Origin: Variovorax gracilis
GTDB lineage: Bacteria > Pseudomonadota > Gammaproteobacteria > Burkholderiales > Burkholderiaceae_C
NCBI RefSeq assembly: GCF_030317115.1
Contig: NZ_JASZYF010000011.1
Coordinates: 156,385-220,384 of the forward strand
Reading direction: 5' to 3'
DNA: 64,000 nt
Below are positions 34,012 through 44,200 of this stretch, one piece after another. The notes under the pieces were generated by a model that was not told the DNA's origin, did no database searches, and worked only from the letters and a program-made list of their open reading frames with translations. Within the stretch, counting starts at the first letter, position 1. Each line of letters begins with the position of its first letter. The translations under genes were made by a program, and so were the position numbers.

Positions 34012-34917
34012 ATGACCGAAGCCGAGCTGCGCGAATCGCTGCACCGCGCCGGCTACATCGCCGACGAAGGCCTTGCCACCACGCTGTGGCTGGCTGGTGA
34101 ATTGCAGCGGCCGCTGCTGGTGGAAGGCGATGCCGGTGTCGGCAAGACCTCGCTGGCCGCCGCGCTGGCGCAGGCACGCGGCCAGGCGCTCGTGCGGCTG
34201 CAATGCCACGAGGGGCTGGACCTCTCCCAGGCGGCCTACGAGTGGAACTACGGTCGCCAGCTGCTCGCGATCCGCCTGCACGAGACGCAACCGCAGGGCA
34301 TGAAGGAGGCGGATCTCTTCTCGCGCGACTACCTGCTCGAACGCCCCTTGCTGCAGGCCATCTCCAGCGACGCGCCCTGCGTGCTGCTGATCGACGAGAT
34401 CGATCGCGCCGACGAAGCCTTCGAGGCCTTCCTGCTCGAAGTGCTGGCCGACTACCAGATCACCGTGCCCGAACTCGGCACCGTGCACGCCACGCACGTG
34501 CCGCAGGTCGTGCTGACCAGCAACGGCACGCGCGAGCTGTCCGACGCGCTGCGCCGCCGCTGCCTCTACCACTACCTCGAATACCCGACGCTCGCGCGCG
34601 AGATCGCGATCGTGCGCGCCACCATGCCGCACGCCGAGAGCGCGCTGGTCGAACAGGCGGTGGCCTTCGTGCAGCGCCTGCGTCGCGAGGACCTCGCCAA
34701 GACACCCGGCGTGGCCGAGACGCTCGACTGGGTGCGCGCGCTGCACCGGCTCGATTTCAAGGCCATGCCCGACGACCCGCACGCGCTCGCCGGCACGCTG
34801 GCCTGCCTGCTCAAGACACGCGAGGACCGCTTCCAGTTCGGCGAGGACCGCGTCCGCCAGCTCATCGAGGGGCGGCGCACCGTCGGCGTGGCCGAGAAGG
34901 CGCCGCAGCCCACATGA
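34012..34917 (+). CDS. coxD: CoxD-type MoxR AAA+ ATPase
   Basis: A 301-residue AAA+ ATPase of the MoxR group, needed in characterised carboxydotrophs to mature the Mo-S-Cu centre of CoxL. Walker A is GDAGVGKTS (38-46), Walker B VLLIDEIDRAD, and the sensor/arginine region is TSNGTRELSDALRRRC. The C-terminal lid follows. The stop overlaps the coxE start by 4 nt, the usual CoxD-CoxE coupling. The ATG was chosen because it directly follows coxG and gives a full AAA+ domain. Confidence 0.93.
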   Translation: MTEAELRESLHRAGYIADEGLATTLWLAGELQRPLLVEGDAGVGKTSLAAALAQARGQALVRLQCHEGLDLSQAAYEWNYGRQLLAIRLHETQPQGMKEADLFSRDYLLERPLLQAISSDAPCVLLIDEIDRADEAFEAFLLEVLADYQITVPELGTVHATHVPQVVLTSNGTRELSDALRRRCLYHYLEYPTLAREIAIVRATMPHAESALVEQAVAFVQRLRREDLAKTPGVAETLDWVRALHRLDFKAMPDDPHALAGTLACLLKTREDRFQFGEDRVRQLIEGRRTVGVAEKAPQPT

Positions 34918-36077
34918 ACACCACCGCACGCCCGCTCGACGGCATCGCCGGATTCGCGGCCCTGCTGCGTGACCACGGCCTGAAGGTCGGCGTGGCGGAG
35001 CAGCAGGCGATGGTGAGCGCCGCCCTGCGCGTGCCGATCGAGCGCGCGTCCCGGCTCGATGCGGCCTGGCGCTCCATCGCCTGCCACGACGCACGCGACT
35101 GGAAGCGTTGGCCCGAACTCTTCGAGCGCTACTGGCACCCCACGCGCACGAAAGGCAAGACGCGGACGAGCGGCGAGACGCGCCCGAGCCGCAACCTGCG
35201 GCAAATGGTGAAGAGCCTGCACGACAGCATGGACGGCGCACCGCCGTCGACACGTCCGACGCAGGACACTTCCCTGCAGGCACCGACGGTGCAGGCAGAC
35301 GATGCCGGCCTGCCACGCGCCCAGGGCGGCGCGAGCCGTGCCGACGCGTTGCACGACCGTGCGTTCTCGGAATGGCTGCCGCAGGACCTGGCGCAGCTCG
35401 AACGCCTGGCCGAGCAGATCGCGCAGCGCCTGCGCAAGCGCCTGACCCGCCGCTGGCACGACAGCGCGCAAGGCCGCCGCCTCGACGTGCGCCGAACCTT
35501 GCGCGCCAGCCTGCGCACCGGTGGCCTGCCCGTGCATCCCGTGTGGCGCGCGCCGCGGCGCGACTGGCCGCGCCTCTTCATCCTCGTCGACGTGAGCCGG
35601 TCGATGGAGACCCACGCGCAACTCTTCCTGCGCATCGCCCGCGCCTTCGTGGCGGCGATGAATGCACGCGTATTCGTCTTCCACACCCGGCTCGCCGAAG
35701 TCACGCCGCTGCTGCGCAGCGACTCCGCCGCAGTGCAGGAGAAGATCAACGCCGTCACCGCCGGCTTCGGCGGCGGTACCCGCATCGCCACGAGCCTCGC
35801 CGACTTCCATGCGGTGCATGCGCGCGCTCAGCTCACGCGCAATGCGCGCGTGTGGGTGCTGTCGGACGGTTTCGATGCCGACGCGCCGCCGCGCCTCGCC
35901 GAAGAACTGGCGCGCGTGCGCCGGCGCGGTGCGCGCGTCCAGTGGTTCCACCCGTCGGAACGGCTGCCGGCCTCGCAGGCGATGCAGGGCGTCGTCGAAC
36001 ACGGCGGCCTGGTCGAGGGATTTGCGCGCCTCGACAGCCTGCGCGACCTGGCCGGGCTCGCGCAGCACCTGCGCTGA
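34914..36077 (+). CDS. coxE: CoxE-type VWA domain protein
   Basis: A 387-residue protein with a C-terminal von Willebrand factor A domain, partner of CoxD in CODH active-site maturation. The metal-ion-dependent adhesion site DVSRS (in LVDVSRSMETHA) and the later GGGTRIATSL threonine and LSDGFDAD aspartate of the MIDAS are present. The N-terminal ~200 residues are helical and charged, with an Arg/Thr/Ser/Pro-rich stretch at about 80-135. Translation is coupled to coxD by ATGA overlap. Confidence 0.92.
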   Translation: MNTTARPLDGIAGFAALLRDHGLKVGVAEQQAMVSAALRVPIERASRLDAAWRSIACHDARDWKRWPELFERYWHPTRTKGKTRTSGETRPSRNLRQMVKSLHDSMDGAPPSTRPTQDTSLQAPTVQADDAGLPRAQGGASRADALHDRAFSEWLPQDLAQLERLAEQIAQRLRKRLTRRWHDSAQGRRLDVRRTLRASLRTGGLPVHPVWRAPRRDWPRLFILVDVSRSMETHAQLFLRIARAFVAAMNARVFVFHTRLAEVTPLLRSDSAAVQEKINAVTAGFGGGTRIATSLADFHAVHARAQLTRNARVWVLSDGFDADAPPRLAEELARVRRRGARVQWFHPSERLPASQAMQGVVEHGGLVEGFARLDSLRDLAGLAQHLR

Positions 36078-36129
36078 ACGCCGGCACCGCAACGTGATCC
36101 AACCTTTTCCCGCTCGCCAAGGAGTCGCA

Positions 36130-37005
36130 ATGAACAACGTCGACACGGTCTTCGATGCCGCCCAGCGGCTGCAAAGGGCCGGCAAGCCCTATGCGCTGGT
36201 CAGCGTGATCAAGGCGCTGGCGCCGGCATCGGCCCACCCCGGCGACAAGGCCGTCGTCACGGCCGATGGCGACTTCCATGGCTGGATCGGCGGCGGTTGC
36301 GCGCAGCCCGCCGTCGTCCGCACGGTGCGGCAGGTACTGGCCGATGGGCATGCACGTCTGATCCGAATCGCACCGACCGCCGATGGGCAGGAGAAGGACC
36401 TCGGCGACGTGCTGGAATTCGGGATGGCCTGCCACTCCGGCGGCACGCTGGAGCTGTTCGTGGACCCGGTGCTGCCGCAGGCGCAACTGGTGGTGATCGG
36501 CGCTTCGCCGGTCGCCGCCAGCCTGAGCCAGCTCGCGCCGCGCGTGGGCTTCGCGGTCACGCTGGTGGCGCACGAGGCGCAGGCGGCGGACTATCCGGAT
36601 GCGCAGCGCGTCATCGCGAGCGACGACGCGGCGGCAGTCACGTCGCAGGTCGCGCCGGGCGCATGGGTGGTCGTCGCGACGCAGGGCCGCCGCGATGTGC
36701 AGGCGCTGCGGCTGGCGCTCGCGCTCGATGCACGGCAGGTGTCTTTCGTCGCCAGCGCGCGCAAGGCACAGGTGCTGAAGGAATCGCTGATGGCAGCGGG
36801 CGCCGACGCAGAGGCGGTGGGCGCGATCGTCGCGCCCGCGGGCTATCCGATGCCTGCGACCACGCCGGAGGAAATCGCCTTGTCGGTGCTGGCCGCGGTC
36901 GTCTCGCACCGGCGCGGCGCCGAGCGCGCATTGCCTGCTGCCCACGCGGCGGCGGATTCGCCATCGGTCCCGGCTGCAGCGAAACCCTCCTGCTGCGGGC
37001 ACTGA
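36130..37005 (+). CDS. coxF: XdhC/CoxF family Mo-hydroxylase maturation protein
   Basis: A 291-residue XdhC-type protein. The N-terminal XdhC_CoxI domain (GKPYALVSVIKALAPASAHPG and GWIGGGCAQPAVV) and the C-terminal Rossmann-like XdhC domain (LVVIGASPVAASLSQLAPRVG) are both present, and the tail ends CCGH. These proteins bind the sulphurated molybdenum cofactor and insert it into xanthine-dehydrogenase-family enzymes. AAGGAGTCGCA precedes the ATG. The nucleotidyltransferase gene follows 1 nt after the stop. Confidence 0.9.
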   Translation: MNNVDTVFDAAQRLQRAGKPYALVSVIKALAPASAHPGDKAVVTADGDFHGWIGGGCAQPAVVRTVRQVLADGHARLIRIAPTADGQEKDLGDVLEFGMACHSGGTLELFVDPVLPQAQLVVIGASPVAASLSQLAPRVGFAVTLVAHEAQAADYPDAQRVIASDDAAAVTSQVAPGAWVVVATQGRRDVQALRLALALDARQVSFVASARKAQVLKESLMAAGADAEAVGAIVAPAGYPMPATTPEEIALSVLAAVVSHRRGAERALPAAHAAADSPSVPAAAKPSCCGH

Positions 37006-37006
37006 C

Positions 37007-37681
37007 ATGGGCTGCATCCTCAAAGGCGGCGGCGGCCTCTACGCGCGCATGGCGATCGGCGCGGTGCTGCTCGCGGCCGGCTCCGGGAGCCGGCTCGGCG
37101 GCCGGCCGAAATCGCTGCTCGAACTCGGCGGCGTGCCGCTCATCCGCCGGCAGTTGATCGCGCTTTCGGGCGCGGGCGTGGACGAGGTGGTCGTCGTGCT
37201 CGGCCATCACGCGGACGCGATCGAGGCGGCCGTGCGCGACTTCCCCGTCACCCTGGCGCGCAATCCATCGCCGGACGACGGCCAGGCCTCGTCCGTGCGC
37301 ATCGGCCTGCAGGCGCTGTCGCCGAAGCTGGACGCGGTGATCGTCGCGCTGGCCGACCAGCCGATGATCAACGCGCAGGACATCACGGCGCTGATCGGCG
37401 CCTTCAAGAAGCGCGGCGACGCCTCGATGGCCGTGCCGCGCGTGGCGGGCGAGCCGGGCAATCCGGTGATCTTCGAATCCGCCTTGCGCGACGAGTGGCT
37501 GGCCGGCGATGCGAACGCGGCCTGTCGCCGCTGGCGCGATGCCCATCCGGAGCGCGTGCGCTGGTTCGACACCGATAACAGCCGCTACCGGGTCGACATC
37601 GACACGCCGGAGGATCTCCGGGCTTTCACCGAGCGCACGGGCCACGAGCTGCGCTGGCCCGCCGTGCTCGCTGCCGTCTGA
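37007..37681 (+). CDS. Molybdenum cofactor nucleotidyltransferase (MocA/CoxI-region type)
   Basis: A 224-residue nucleotidyltransferase with the NTP-binding signature VLLAAGSGSRLGGRPKSLLEL and the ADQPMI metal site. The GxPGNPVIF segment is typical of MocA, which makes the cytosine dinucleotide form of molybdopterin used by CODH. MCD is the cofactor of CoxL, so the gene completes the pathway. The ATG at 37007 follows coxF by 1 nt. A second in-frame ATG at 37049 (MAIGAVLLAAG) would remove an odd Gly-rich lead and may be the true start. Last gene of the cox operon. Confidence 0.85.
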   Translation: MGCILKGGGGLYARMAIGAVLLAAGSGSRLGGRPKSLLELGGVPLIRRQLIALSGAGVDEVVVVLGHHADAIEAAVRDFPVTLARNPSPDDGQASSVRIGLQALSPKLDAVIVALADQPMINAQDITALIGAFKKRGDASMAVPRVAGEPGNPVIFESALRDEWLAGDANAACRRWRDAHPERVRWFDTDNSRYRVDIDTPEDLRAFTERTGHELRWPAVLAAV

Positions 37682-37682
37682 T

Positions 37683-39485
37683 TCAGCGCCGGTGGTGGCT
37701 TGGCGCCAGTTCGTACACCGGCGTCGACAGGCCCTCCATGCGCGCCTTCAACTGCAGCGAGAGGAACTGCGAATAGTGCCGCGACTGGTGCAGGTTGCCG
37801 CCATGGAACCACAGCTGCGGCACCTGTGTCGGCTTCCACATGTTGCGCAGCTCGCCTTCCCACGGCCCCGGGTCCTTGGGCGTGTCGGAGCCCAGTCCCC
37901 AGACCTTGCCGACCTTGTCCGCCAGCTCCGGCGAGATCAGGTCGGCCAGCCAGCCGTTCATCGAGCCGTAGCCGGTCGCGTAGACGATCAGGTCGGCCGG
38001 CAGTTCGCTGCCGTCGCTGAGCGTCACCGAGCGTGGGTTGATGTGCTCGATGGTCACGCCGCTGCGCAGCTTGATGCTGCCGTTGGCCACCAGCTCCGAG
38101 GCGCCCACATCGATGTAGTAGCCCGAGCCGCGCCGCAGGTACTTCATGAAGAGGCCCGAGCCGTCGACGCCGAAGTCCAGCAGGAAGCCGGCCTTCTCAA
38201 GCCGCGCGTAGAGGTCCGCGTCGCGCTTCTTCATCTCGTCGTACACCGGCACCTGCATCGGCGCCATGATCTTGTAGGGCACCGAGGCGAAGATCAGGTC
38301 TGCCTTGTCGGTCGTCACGCCGGCCTTGACCGCAGACTCGGAGTACAGCCCGCCCAGCGCCAGCTCCATCAGCGAATCCGAGGGCGCGATGTGCGTCGAG
38401 CTGCGCTGGATCATGGTCACGTCGGCGCCGTTCTCCCACAGCGCCGCGCAGATGTCGTGGGCCGAGTTGTTGGAGCCGAGCACCACGCACTTCTTGCCGC
38501 GCCAGGCCTCAGGCCCGGGATGCGCGCTGGAGTGGTGCTGCTCGCCCTCGAAGGTCTCGGCGCCAGGGATCTTCGGTACGTTCGGGTAGCCCGAGACGCC
38601 GAGCGCGAAGACGAGCTGCTTCGGCCGCAGCGTGATCTCCTTGCCGTCGCGCTCGACGGTGACTTCCCATTCCTTCTTCGCCTCGTCGAAGCGCGCCTTC
38701 TTCGCGGTGGTCGAGCCCCAGTAGTTGAGCTCCATCACCTTGGTGTACATCTCCAGCCAGTCGCCGATCTTGTCCTTGGGCGAGAACACAGGCCAGTCCT
38801 CGGGAAAAGGCAGGTAGGGCAGGTGGTCGTACCAGACCGGGTCGTGCAGGCACAGGCTCTTGTAGCGCTTGCGCCAGGAGTCGCCCGGCCGCGCGTTCTT
38901 CTCGACGATGAGGGTCGGCACGCCCAGCTTGCGCAGCCGCGCGCCGAGCGCGATGCCGCCCTGCCCGCCGCCGACGATCACGACATAGGGCTGCTCGGTG
39001 AAGCCCAGCGTCTTCGCTTCCTCGTCGCGCTTTTCGAGCCAGGTCTTGCGCTGGGGGTTCGCGCCGTGCTCGGCGCCCTTGATGCGCCGATCGCCCTTGC
39101 GCTCCTCGAAGCCCTTCAGTTCGGTCATCGTCGTCAGCAGCGTCCAGGCCTTGCCCTTGCGCAGCCGCAGGTGGCCACGTCCGCGCGCGACGGCGGTCTC
39201 GAAGGTGAACCACGCGTCCACCACGCCATCGGCCTCCGTCGCCTCGCCTTCGACCGCGAAGGCGCTCGGCTTCGTTTCGGCCAGCCGTGCCTCCAGCATC
39301 TTGCGGATGGCCTCGGGGCCTTCCTGTGTCCGGATGTTCCAGGTGAAAGCGACCAGGTCGCGCCAATAGCAGTCAGGCTCGAACAGCGCGACCGCCGCAT
39401 CGATGTCCTGCCGTTCCAGGGCGGACGTGAAATCGGCCAGCCAGGCGCTGGCCATCTGCGTCGGATGAGTGGACAGATCCGTCAT
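37683..39485 (-). CDS. FAD-dependent flavin-containing monooxygenase with N-terminal SnoaL-like domain
   Basis: A 600-residue fusion. Residues ~8-130 form a SnoaL/NTF2-like domain (WLADFTSALERQDIDAAVALF, FEPDCYWRDL). The rest is a class B-type FAD/NAD(P) monooxygenase: the FAD GxGxxG at VVIVGGGQGGIALGARL (about 168-184), the second nucleotide motif VVLGSNNSAHDIC, and ATGYGSM near the C-terminus. Substrate is unknown; such proteins include Baeyer-Villiger enzymes and ketone monooxygenases. It lies tail-to-tail with the cox operon, 1 nt from its last stop, so it is not part of it. Confidence 0.88.
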   Translation of the reverse strand: MTDLSTHPTQMASAWLADFTSALERQDIDAAVALFEPDCYWRDLVAFTWNIRTQEGPEAIRKMLEARLAETKPSAFAVEGEATEADGVVDAWFTFETAVARGRGHLRLRKGKAWTLLTTMTELKGFEERKGDRRIKGAEHGANPQRKTWLEKRDEEAKTLGFTEQPYVVIVGGGQGGIALGARLRKLGVPTLIVEKNARPGDSWRKRYKSLCLHDPVWYDHLPYLPFPEDWPVFSPKDKIGDWLEMYTKVMELNYWGSTTAKKARFDEAKKEWEVTVERDGKEITLRPKQLVFALGVSGYPNVPKIPGAETFEGEQHHSSAHPGPEAWRGKKCVVLGSNNSAHDICAALWENGADVTMIQRSSTHIAPSDSLMELALGGLYSESAVKAGVTTDKADLIFASVPYKIMAPMQVPVYDEMKKRDADLYARLEKAGFLLDFGVDGSGLFMKYLRRGSGYYIDVGASELVANGSIKLRSGVTIEHINPRSVTLSDGSELPADLIVYATGYGSMNGWLADLISPELADKVGKVWGLGSDTPKDPGPWEGELRNMWKPTQVPQLWFHGGNLHQSRHYSQFLSLQLKARMEGLSTPVYELAPSHHRR

Positions 39486-39659
39486 CTATGTGTCTCCTTG
39501 GTTCCCGGTCTCGTGCACGCGGGCGAGCCGGGCGGCAACCGTACGCCCATCGTCCGGCCCCGTCAAACGGCCTTGGCTGCTTGCGCCGGCGCGGGGATCG
39601 TGCGAGTCTTTGCGAGGCGCTGCTGGTGGCGCCGGCTTCGCTTGCGGAGGTGCCTTCCC

Positions 39660-40124
39660 ATGTCCCAACTCGACAAGGCCCAGGTCGTCGATGTCCTCAA
39701 CCGCCTGCTGGAAGCGGAGCTGGCCGGCGTCGTGCGCTACACGCACTACTCCTTCCTCGTCTTCGGTTTTTCGCGCATCCCGATCGTCTCGTGGCTGCGC
39801 GAGCAGGCCAACGAATCGCTGCTGCACGCGCAGCAGGTGGGCGAATGGATCACGACGCTCGGCGCCTACCCGTCGCTGGGCATCGGCCCGCTGCTCGATT
39901 CGCACAAGCACGACATGTCGGCGATCCTGCAGGAGTCGTTGGCGACGGAGGGCAAGGCGCTGGACCTGTACCGCGAACTCCTCCGCCTGGTCGAAGGCCA
40001 CTCCGTGGCGCTGGAGGAATTCGCCCGGCAGATGATCCAGCTCGAGGAACTGCACGCGGCCGACGTCGACAAGATGCTGCGCAAGCCCGGCGAAGTGCGC
40101 GCCTTCGCCGCGCGCAGTGAGTGA
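39660..40124 (+). CDS. Ferritin-like domain protein (bacterioferritin-type)
   Basis: A 154-residue four-helix-bundle protein of the ferritin-like superfamily. Diiron-type ligands are plausible in LLEAELAGVVRYTHYSF (helix A), ANESLLHAQQVGEWI (helix B, ExxH), SLATEGKALDLYREL (helix C) and QLEELHAADVDKM (helix D, ExxH). GGAGG at 39646-39650 precedes the ATG. It is related to bacterioferritin and Dps-like iron stores. Haem binding and cage formation cannot be judged here. The 174 nt between it and the monooxygenase start contains no gene. Confidence 0.8.
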   Translation: MSQLDKAQVVDVLNRLLEAELAGVVRYTHYSFLVFGFSRIPIVSWLREQANESLLHAQQVGEWITTLGAYPSLGIGPLLDSHKHDMSAILQESLATEGKALDLYRELLRLVEGHSVALEEFARQMIQLEELHAADVDKMLRKPGEVRAFAARSE

Positions 40125-40150
40125 AGGCTAAATCACCAGGGAGCACCGCA

Positions 40151-41140
40151 ATGTTCGAAGCCCTGCTGCTCACCAAGGCCGACGACGGCACTACCCAAGC
40201 CGCCGTCACCTCCCTCGACGAGGCCCGGCTGCCCGAAGGCGAGGTGCTCGTCGACGTCGCCTATTCCACCGTCAACTACAAGGACGCGCTCGCGATCACC
40301 GGCAAGTCGTCCGTGGTGCGCAAGTTCCCGATGGTGCCCGGCATCGACCTCGCCGGCACCGTGGCCGAGAGCAGCGATGCGAACTTCAGGCCCGGCGACG
40401 CGGTGCTGCTCAACGGCTGGGGTGTTGGAGAAACGCACTGGGGCGGCCTCGCGCGCAAGGCCCGGGTCAAGGCCGACTGGCTGCTGCCCATTCCCGCGAG
40501 CCTCGATGCGCGGCAGGCCATGGCGATCGGCACCGCCGGCTACACCGCGATGCTGTGCGTGATGGCGCTGCAGCATCACGGCGTGACGCCCGCCGCGGGC
40601 CCGGTGCTGGTGACCGGTGCGAACGGCGGCGTGGGCAGCATCGCCATCGCGCTGCTCGCGAAGCTGGGCTTCGAGGTGCACGCATCGACCGGCCGGCCGC
40701 AGGAGGCCGCGCACCTCCAGCGCCTGGGGGCCAGGGAGATCATCGACCGCGCCACGCTGGGCGAACCCGGCAAGCCCTTGCAGAAGGAGCGGTGGGCCGC
40801 GGCGGTGGACAGCGTAGGCAGCCACACGCTCGCCAACGTCTGCGCGAGCCTCAAATACGGCGGCACCGTCGCCGCCTGCGGGCTGGCGCAGGGCCTGGAT
40901 TTTCCTGCGAGCGTCGCACCGTTCATCCTGCGCAGCGTCACGCTCGCGGGCATCGACAGCGTCCATGCGCCGCAGACGCGCCGGCTCGCGGCCTGGCAAC
41001 TCCTTGCCAACGAGCTGCCGCGCGATCTGCTCGACGCCAACACCGAGACCATCGGGCTCGGCGCGGTCATCGACATCGCACCGCGCCTGCTGGCCGGGGA
41101 GGTGCGCGGGCGGGTTCTCGTGGACCTGGCCGCGTCATGA
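40151..41140 (+). CDS. acuI: Acrylyl-CoA reductase (NADPH)-like MDR oxidoreductase
   Basis: A 329-residue zinc-independent medium-chain dehydrogenase/reductase of the YhdH/AcuI group, which reduces acryloyl-CoA to propionyl-CoA. Typical features are STVNYKDALAITGK (39-52), VPGIDLAGTV, WGVGETHWGGLA, and the nucleotide motif VTGANGGVGSIAIALLAKLG. CCAGGGAGCACCGCA lies before the ATG. The stop overlaps an ATG (ATGA) of an 18-codon frame. Confidence 0.9.
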   Translation: MFEALLLTKADDGTTQAAVTSLDEARLPEGEVLVDVAYSTVNYKDALAITGKSSVVRKFPMVPGIDLAGTVAESSDANFRPGDAVLLNGWGVGETHWGGLARKARVKADWLLPIPASLDARQAMAIGTAGYTAMLCVMALQHHGVTPAAGPVLVTGANGGVGSIAIALLAKLGFEVHASTGRPQEAAHLQRLGAREIIDRATLGEPGKPLQKERWAAAVDSVGSHTLANVCASLKYGGTVAACGLAQGLDFPASVAPFILRSVTLAGIDSVHAPQTRRLAAWQLLANELPRDLLDANTETIGLGAVIDIAPRLLAGEVRGRVLVDLAAS

Positions 41141-41239
41141 ACGGATACATCGCCGGAAGCTGGCGCGCCTTGACATCCTCAGGGCCGGCCTGATCTCATT
41201 TCCCTGCGCCGACGCTGCGCGGCAAGACCCCGCCACCCC

Positions 41240-44200
41240 GTGCTTCAAGACTTCCATCCCGCCGTCTCCAACTGGTTCAACGCCACCTTCCCGGGGCCCA
41301 CGGAGGCCCAGGCCGCCGCGTGGCCGGTCATCGCCGCGGGGCGGCACACGCTGGTCGCGGCGCCCACCGGGTCGGGCAAGACGCTGACGGCCTTTCTGGC
41401 GGCGCTGGATGGCCTGGTGCGGCACGGCCTCGAACCGGGTGGCCTGCCCGACGAGACATCGGTGCTCTACATCTCGCCGCTGAAGGCGCTCTCCAACGAC
41501 ATCGGCATCAACCTCAAGGCGCCGCTCGCCGGCATCCGCCGCGAACTTGCCAGGCTGGAGCTTCCGGACGTCGATATCCGCACGGCCGTGCGCACCGGCG
41601 ACACGCCGGCCAGGGAACGCCAGCAGAGCCTGCGCCAGCCGCCTCACATCCTGGTCAGCACGCCCGAGTCGCTCTATGTGCTGCTGGGCTCCGAGTCGGG
41701 CCGCCGGATGCTTTCGACCGTTCGCACGGTCATCGTCGACGAGATCCACGCGGTGGTCGCCACCAAGCGCGGCAGCCATCTGGCGCTGTCGCTCGAACGG
41801 CTGCAGTCGCTCTGCGCGAAGCCGCTCATCCGCATCGGCGTGTCGGCCACGCAGAAGCCGATCGACGAGATCGCGCGTTTCCTCGTCGGCGCCGGCGCGG
41901 TCGTCGATGGCGTCGCCGACTGCGAGATCGTCGATATCGGATACGCCAAGCAACGCGACCTCGCGCTGGAGCTCCCGCCGACGCCGCTCGCCGCCGTGAT
42001 GTCGAACGAGCAGTGGGAGCAGGTCTATGCGCGCGTCGCGGGACTGGTTCATGCGCATCGCACGACGCTGGTCTTCGTCAACACGCGCCGCATGGCAGAG
42101 CGCGCCGCGCGGCACCTTGGCGAGATCCTGGGCAAGGAGGTTGTCGCGGCCCATCATGGCAGCCTCGCGAAGGAAACGCGCCTCGATGCCGAGCAGCGCC
42201 TGAAGCGCGGCGACCTCAAGGTGCTGGTCGCGACGGCCTCGCTGGAGCTTGGGCTGGACATCGGCGATGTGGACCTCGTGTGCCAACTGGGTTCGCCGCG
42301 ATCGATTGCCACCTTCCTGCAGCGCGCGGGGCGCTCGGGCCATGCCGTGGGCGGTGTGCCGAAGGCGCGCCTGTTTCCGCAGTCGTGCGACGAACTGGTC
42401 GAGTGCGCCGCCCTGCTCGACTGCGTGCGCCGCGGCGAACTCGATGCGCTGCGCGTACTGCCTGCGCCTCTCGATGTGCTGGCCCAGCAGATCGTCGCCG
42501 AGACCGCTTCGCGCGAATGGGACGAGGACGCGCTCTTCGCGCTCGTGCGGCGTGCGTGGCCCTATGCCCCACTCGCGCGCGAGACTTTCGCGTCGGTCAT
42601 CCGCATGTTGGCCGAAGGCTTCACCACGCGGCTCGGCCAGCGCGCGAGCTATGTTCACCGCGATGCCGTGCATCACCTCCTGCGCGAGCGCAAGGGCGCG
42701 CGCCTGACCGCCCTGACCTCGGGCGGCACCATCCCCGAGACGGGCGACTACACGGTGATGCTCGAACCGCAGGCGCATAAGATCGGCACGGTCAACGAGG
42801 ATTTCGCGGTCGAGAGCCTGGCGGGCGATGTCTTCCAGCTCGGCAACACCAGCTACCGCATCCTGCGTATCGAGCCCGGCCGCGTGCGGGTGGAAGACGC
42901 GCATGGTGCGGCGCCCAACATCCCGTTCTGGCTGGGCGAGGCGCCGGGGCGGACGGATGAACTCTCCTTCGGCGTCTCGCGCCTTCGCGACGAAATTGCG
43001 GGCAGCCTGGCCGCTCGAGGTCTCCAGGCGACGGTGGACGGGCTTGCCCGCGACATCGGCATGGACACCGACGCCGCCCGCCAGATGGCCGAGCATCTCG
43101 CCCGCGCCATGCGCGTCCTCGGCGCGCTGCCGACCCAGCGGCGCATCGTGATGGAGCGCTTCTTCGACGAGTCGGGCGGCATGCAGCTGGTGATCCATTC
43201 GCCCTACGGCAGTCGACTCAATCGTGCGTGGGGGCTGGCGCTGCGCAAGCGTTTCTGCCGGCAATTCAACTTCGAGCTGCAGGCGGCGGCAACCGAGGAC
43301 GCGATCGTGCTGTCACTCTCGACGAGCCACAGCTTTCCGCTGGACGAGGTCGCACGCTACCTGCATTCGGCGACCGCGCTCGATGTGCTGGTGCAGGCGC
43401 TGCTCGACGCGCCGCTCTTCGGCGCGCGCTGGCGCTGGAACGCGACCACCGCGCTTGCATTGCCGCGCTTCGTCGGCGGCCGCAAGGTGGCGCCGCAATT
43501 GCAGCGGATGAGATCCGAGGACTTGCTGGCCAGCGTCTTTCCGGATCAGGTCGCCTGCGCGGAGAACCTGACCGGCGAGCGCGAGATTCCGGAGCATCCG
43601 CTGGTGACGCAGACGCTGCGCGACTGCCTCTACGACGCGATGGACGCGGAAGGCTGGCTGCGGCTGCTGCGCGGCATGGAATCCGGTGAAGTCGAAGTGG
43701 TGGCGCGCGACCTTCCGGCCCCGTCGCCGCTCGCGGCGGAAGCGCTCAATGCCCGGCCCTACGCCTTCCTCGACGATGCGCCGCTGGAAGAGCGCCGCAC
43801 CCAGGCCGTGCAGAACCGGCGCTACGTCGATCCGGAGAGCGCGGACGATCTCGGCCAACTCGACGCCGATGCGATCGAGAGCGTGAGGCAGGAGGCGTGG
43901 CCGCATGTGCGCAGTCCCGACGAGATGCATGAAGCCTTGACCGGGCTTGGCGTCGTGACCGATGCGGAGGCAACGGCCAACGCGGAGTGGCTGTCATGGC
44001 TCAACGCGCTCGCGCAGGCCGGGCGCGCGACGCGGCTGGTGCCTGAAACGGGCGATGCGCCGGGCGCCGGCCTGTGGGTGGCAGCCGAAGGCCTGGCGCA
44101 GATCGCCGCACTCCATCCCCAAGCGGCGATGCGGCCGGCCATCGAGCCGCCTGCGGAATACGCGCGAGCGCAGGGCAGCGCCGAGGACATGCTGCGCGAA

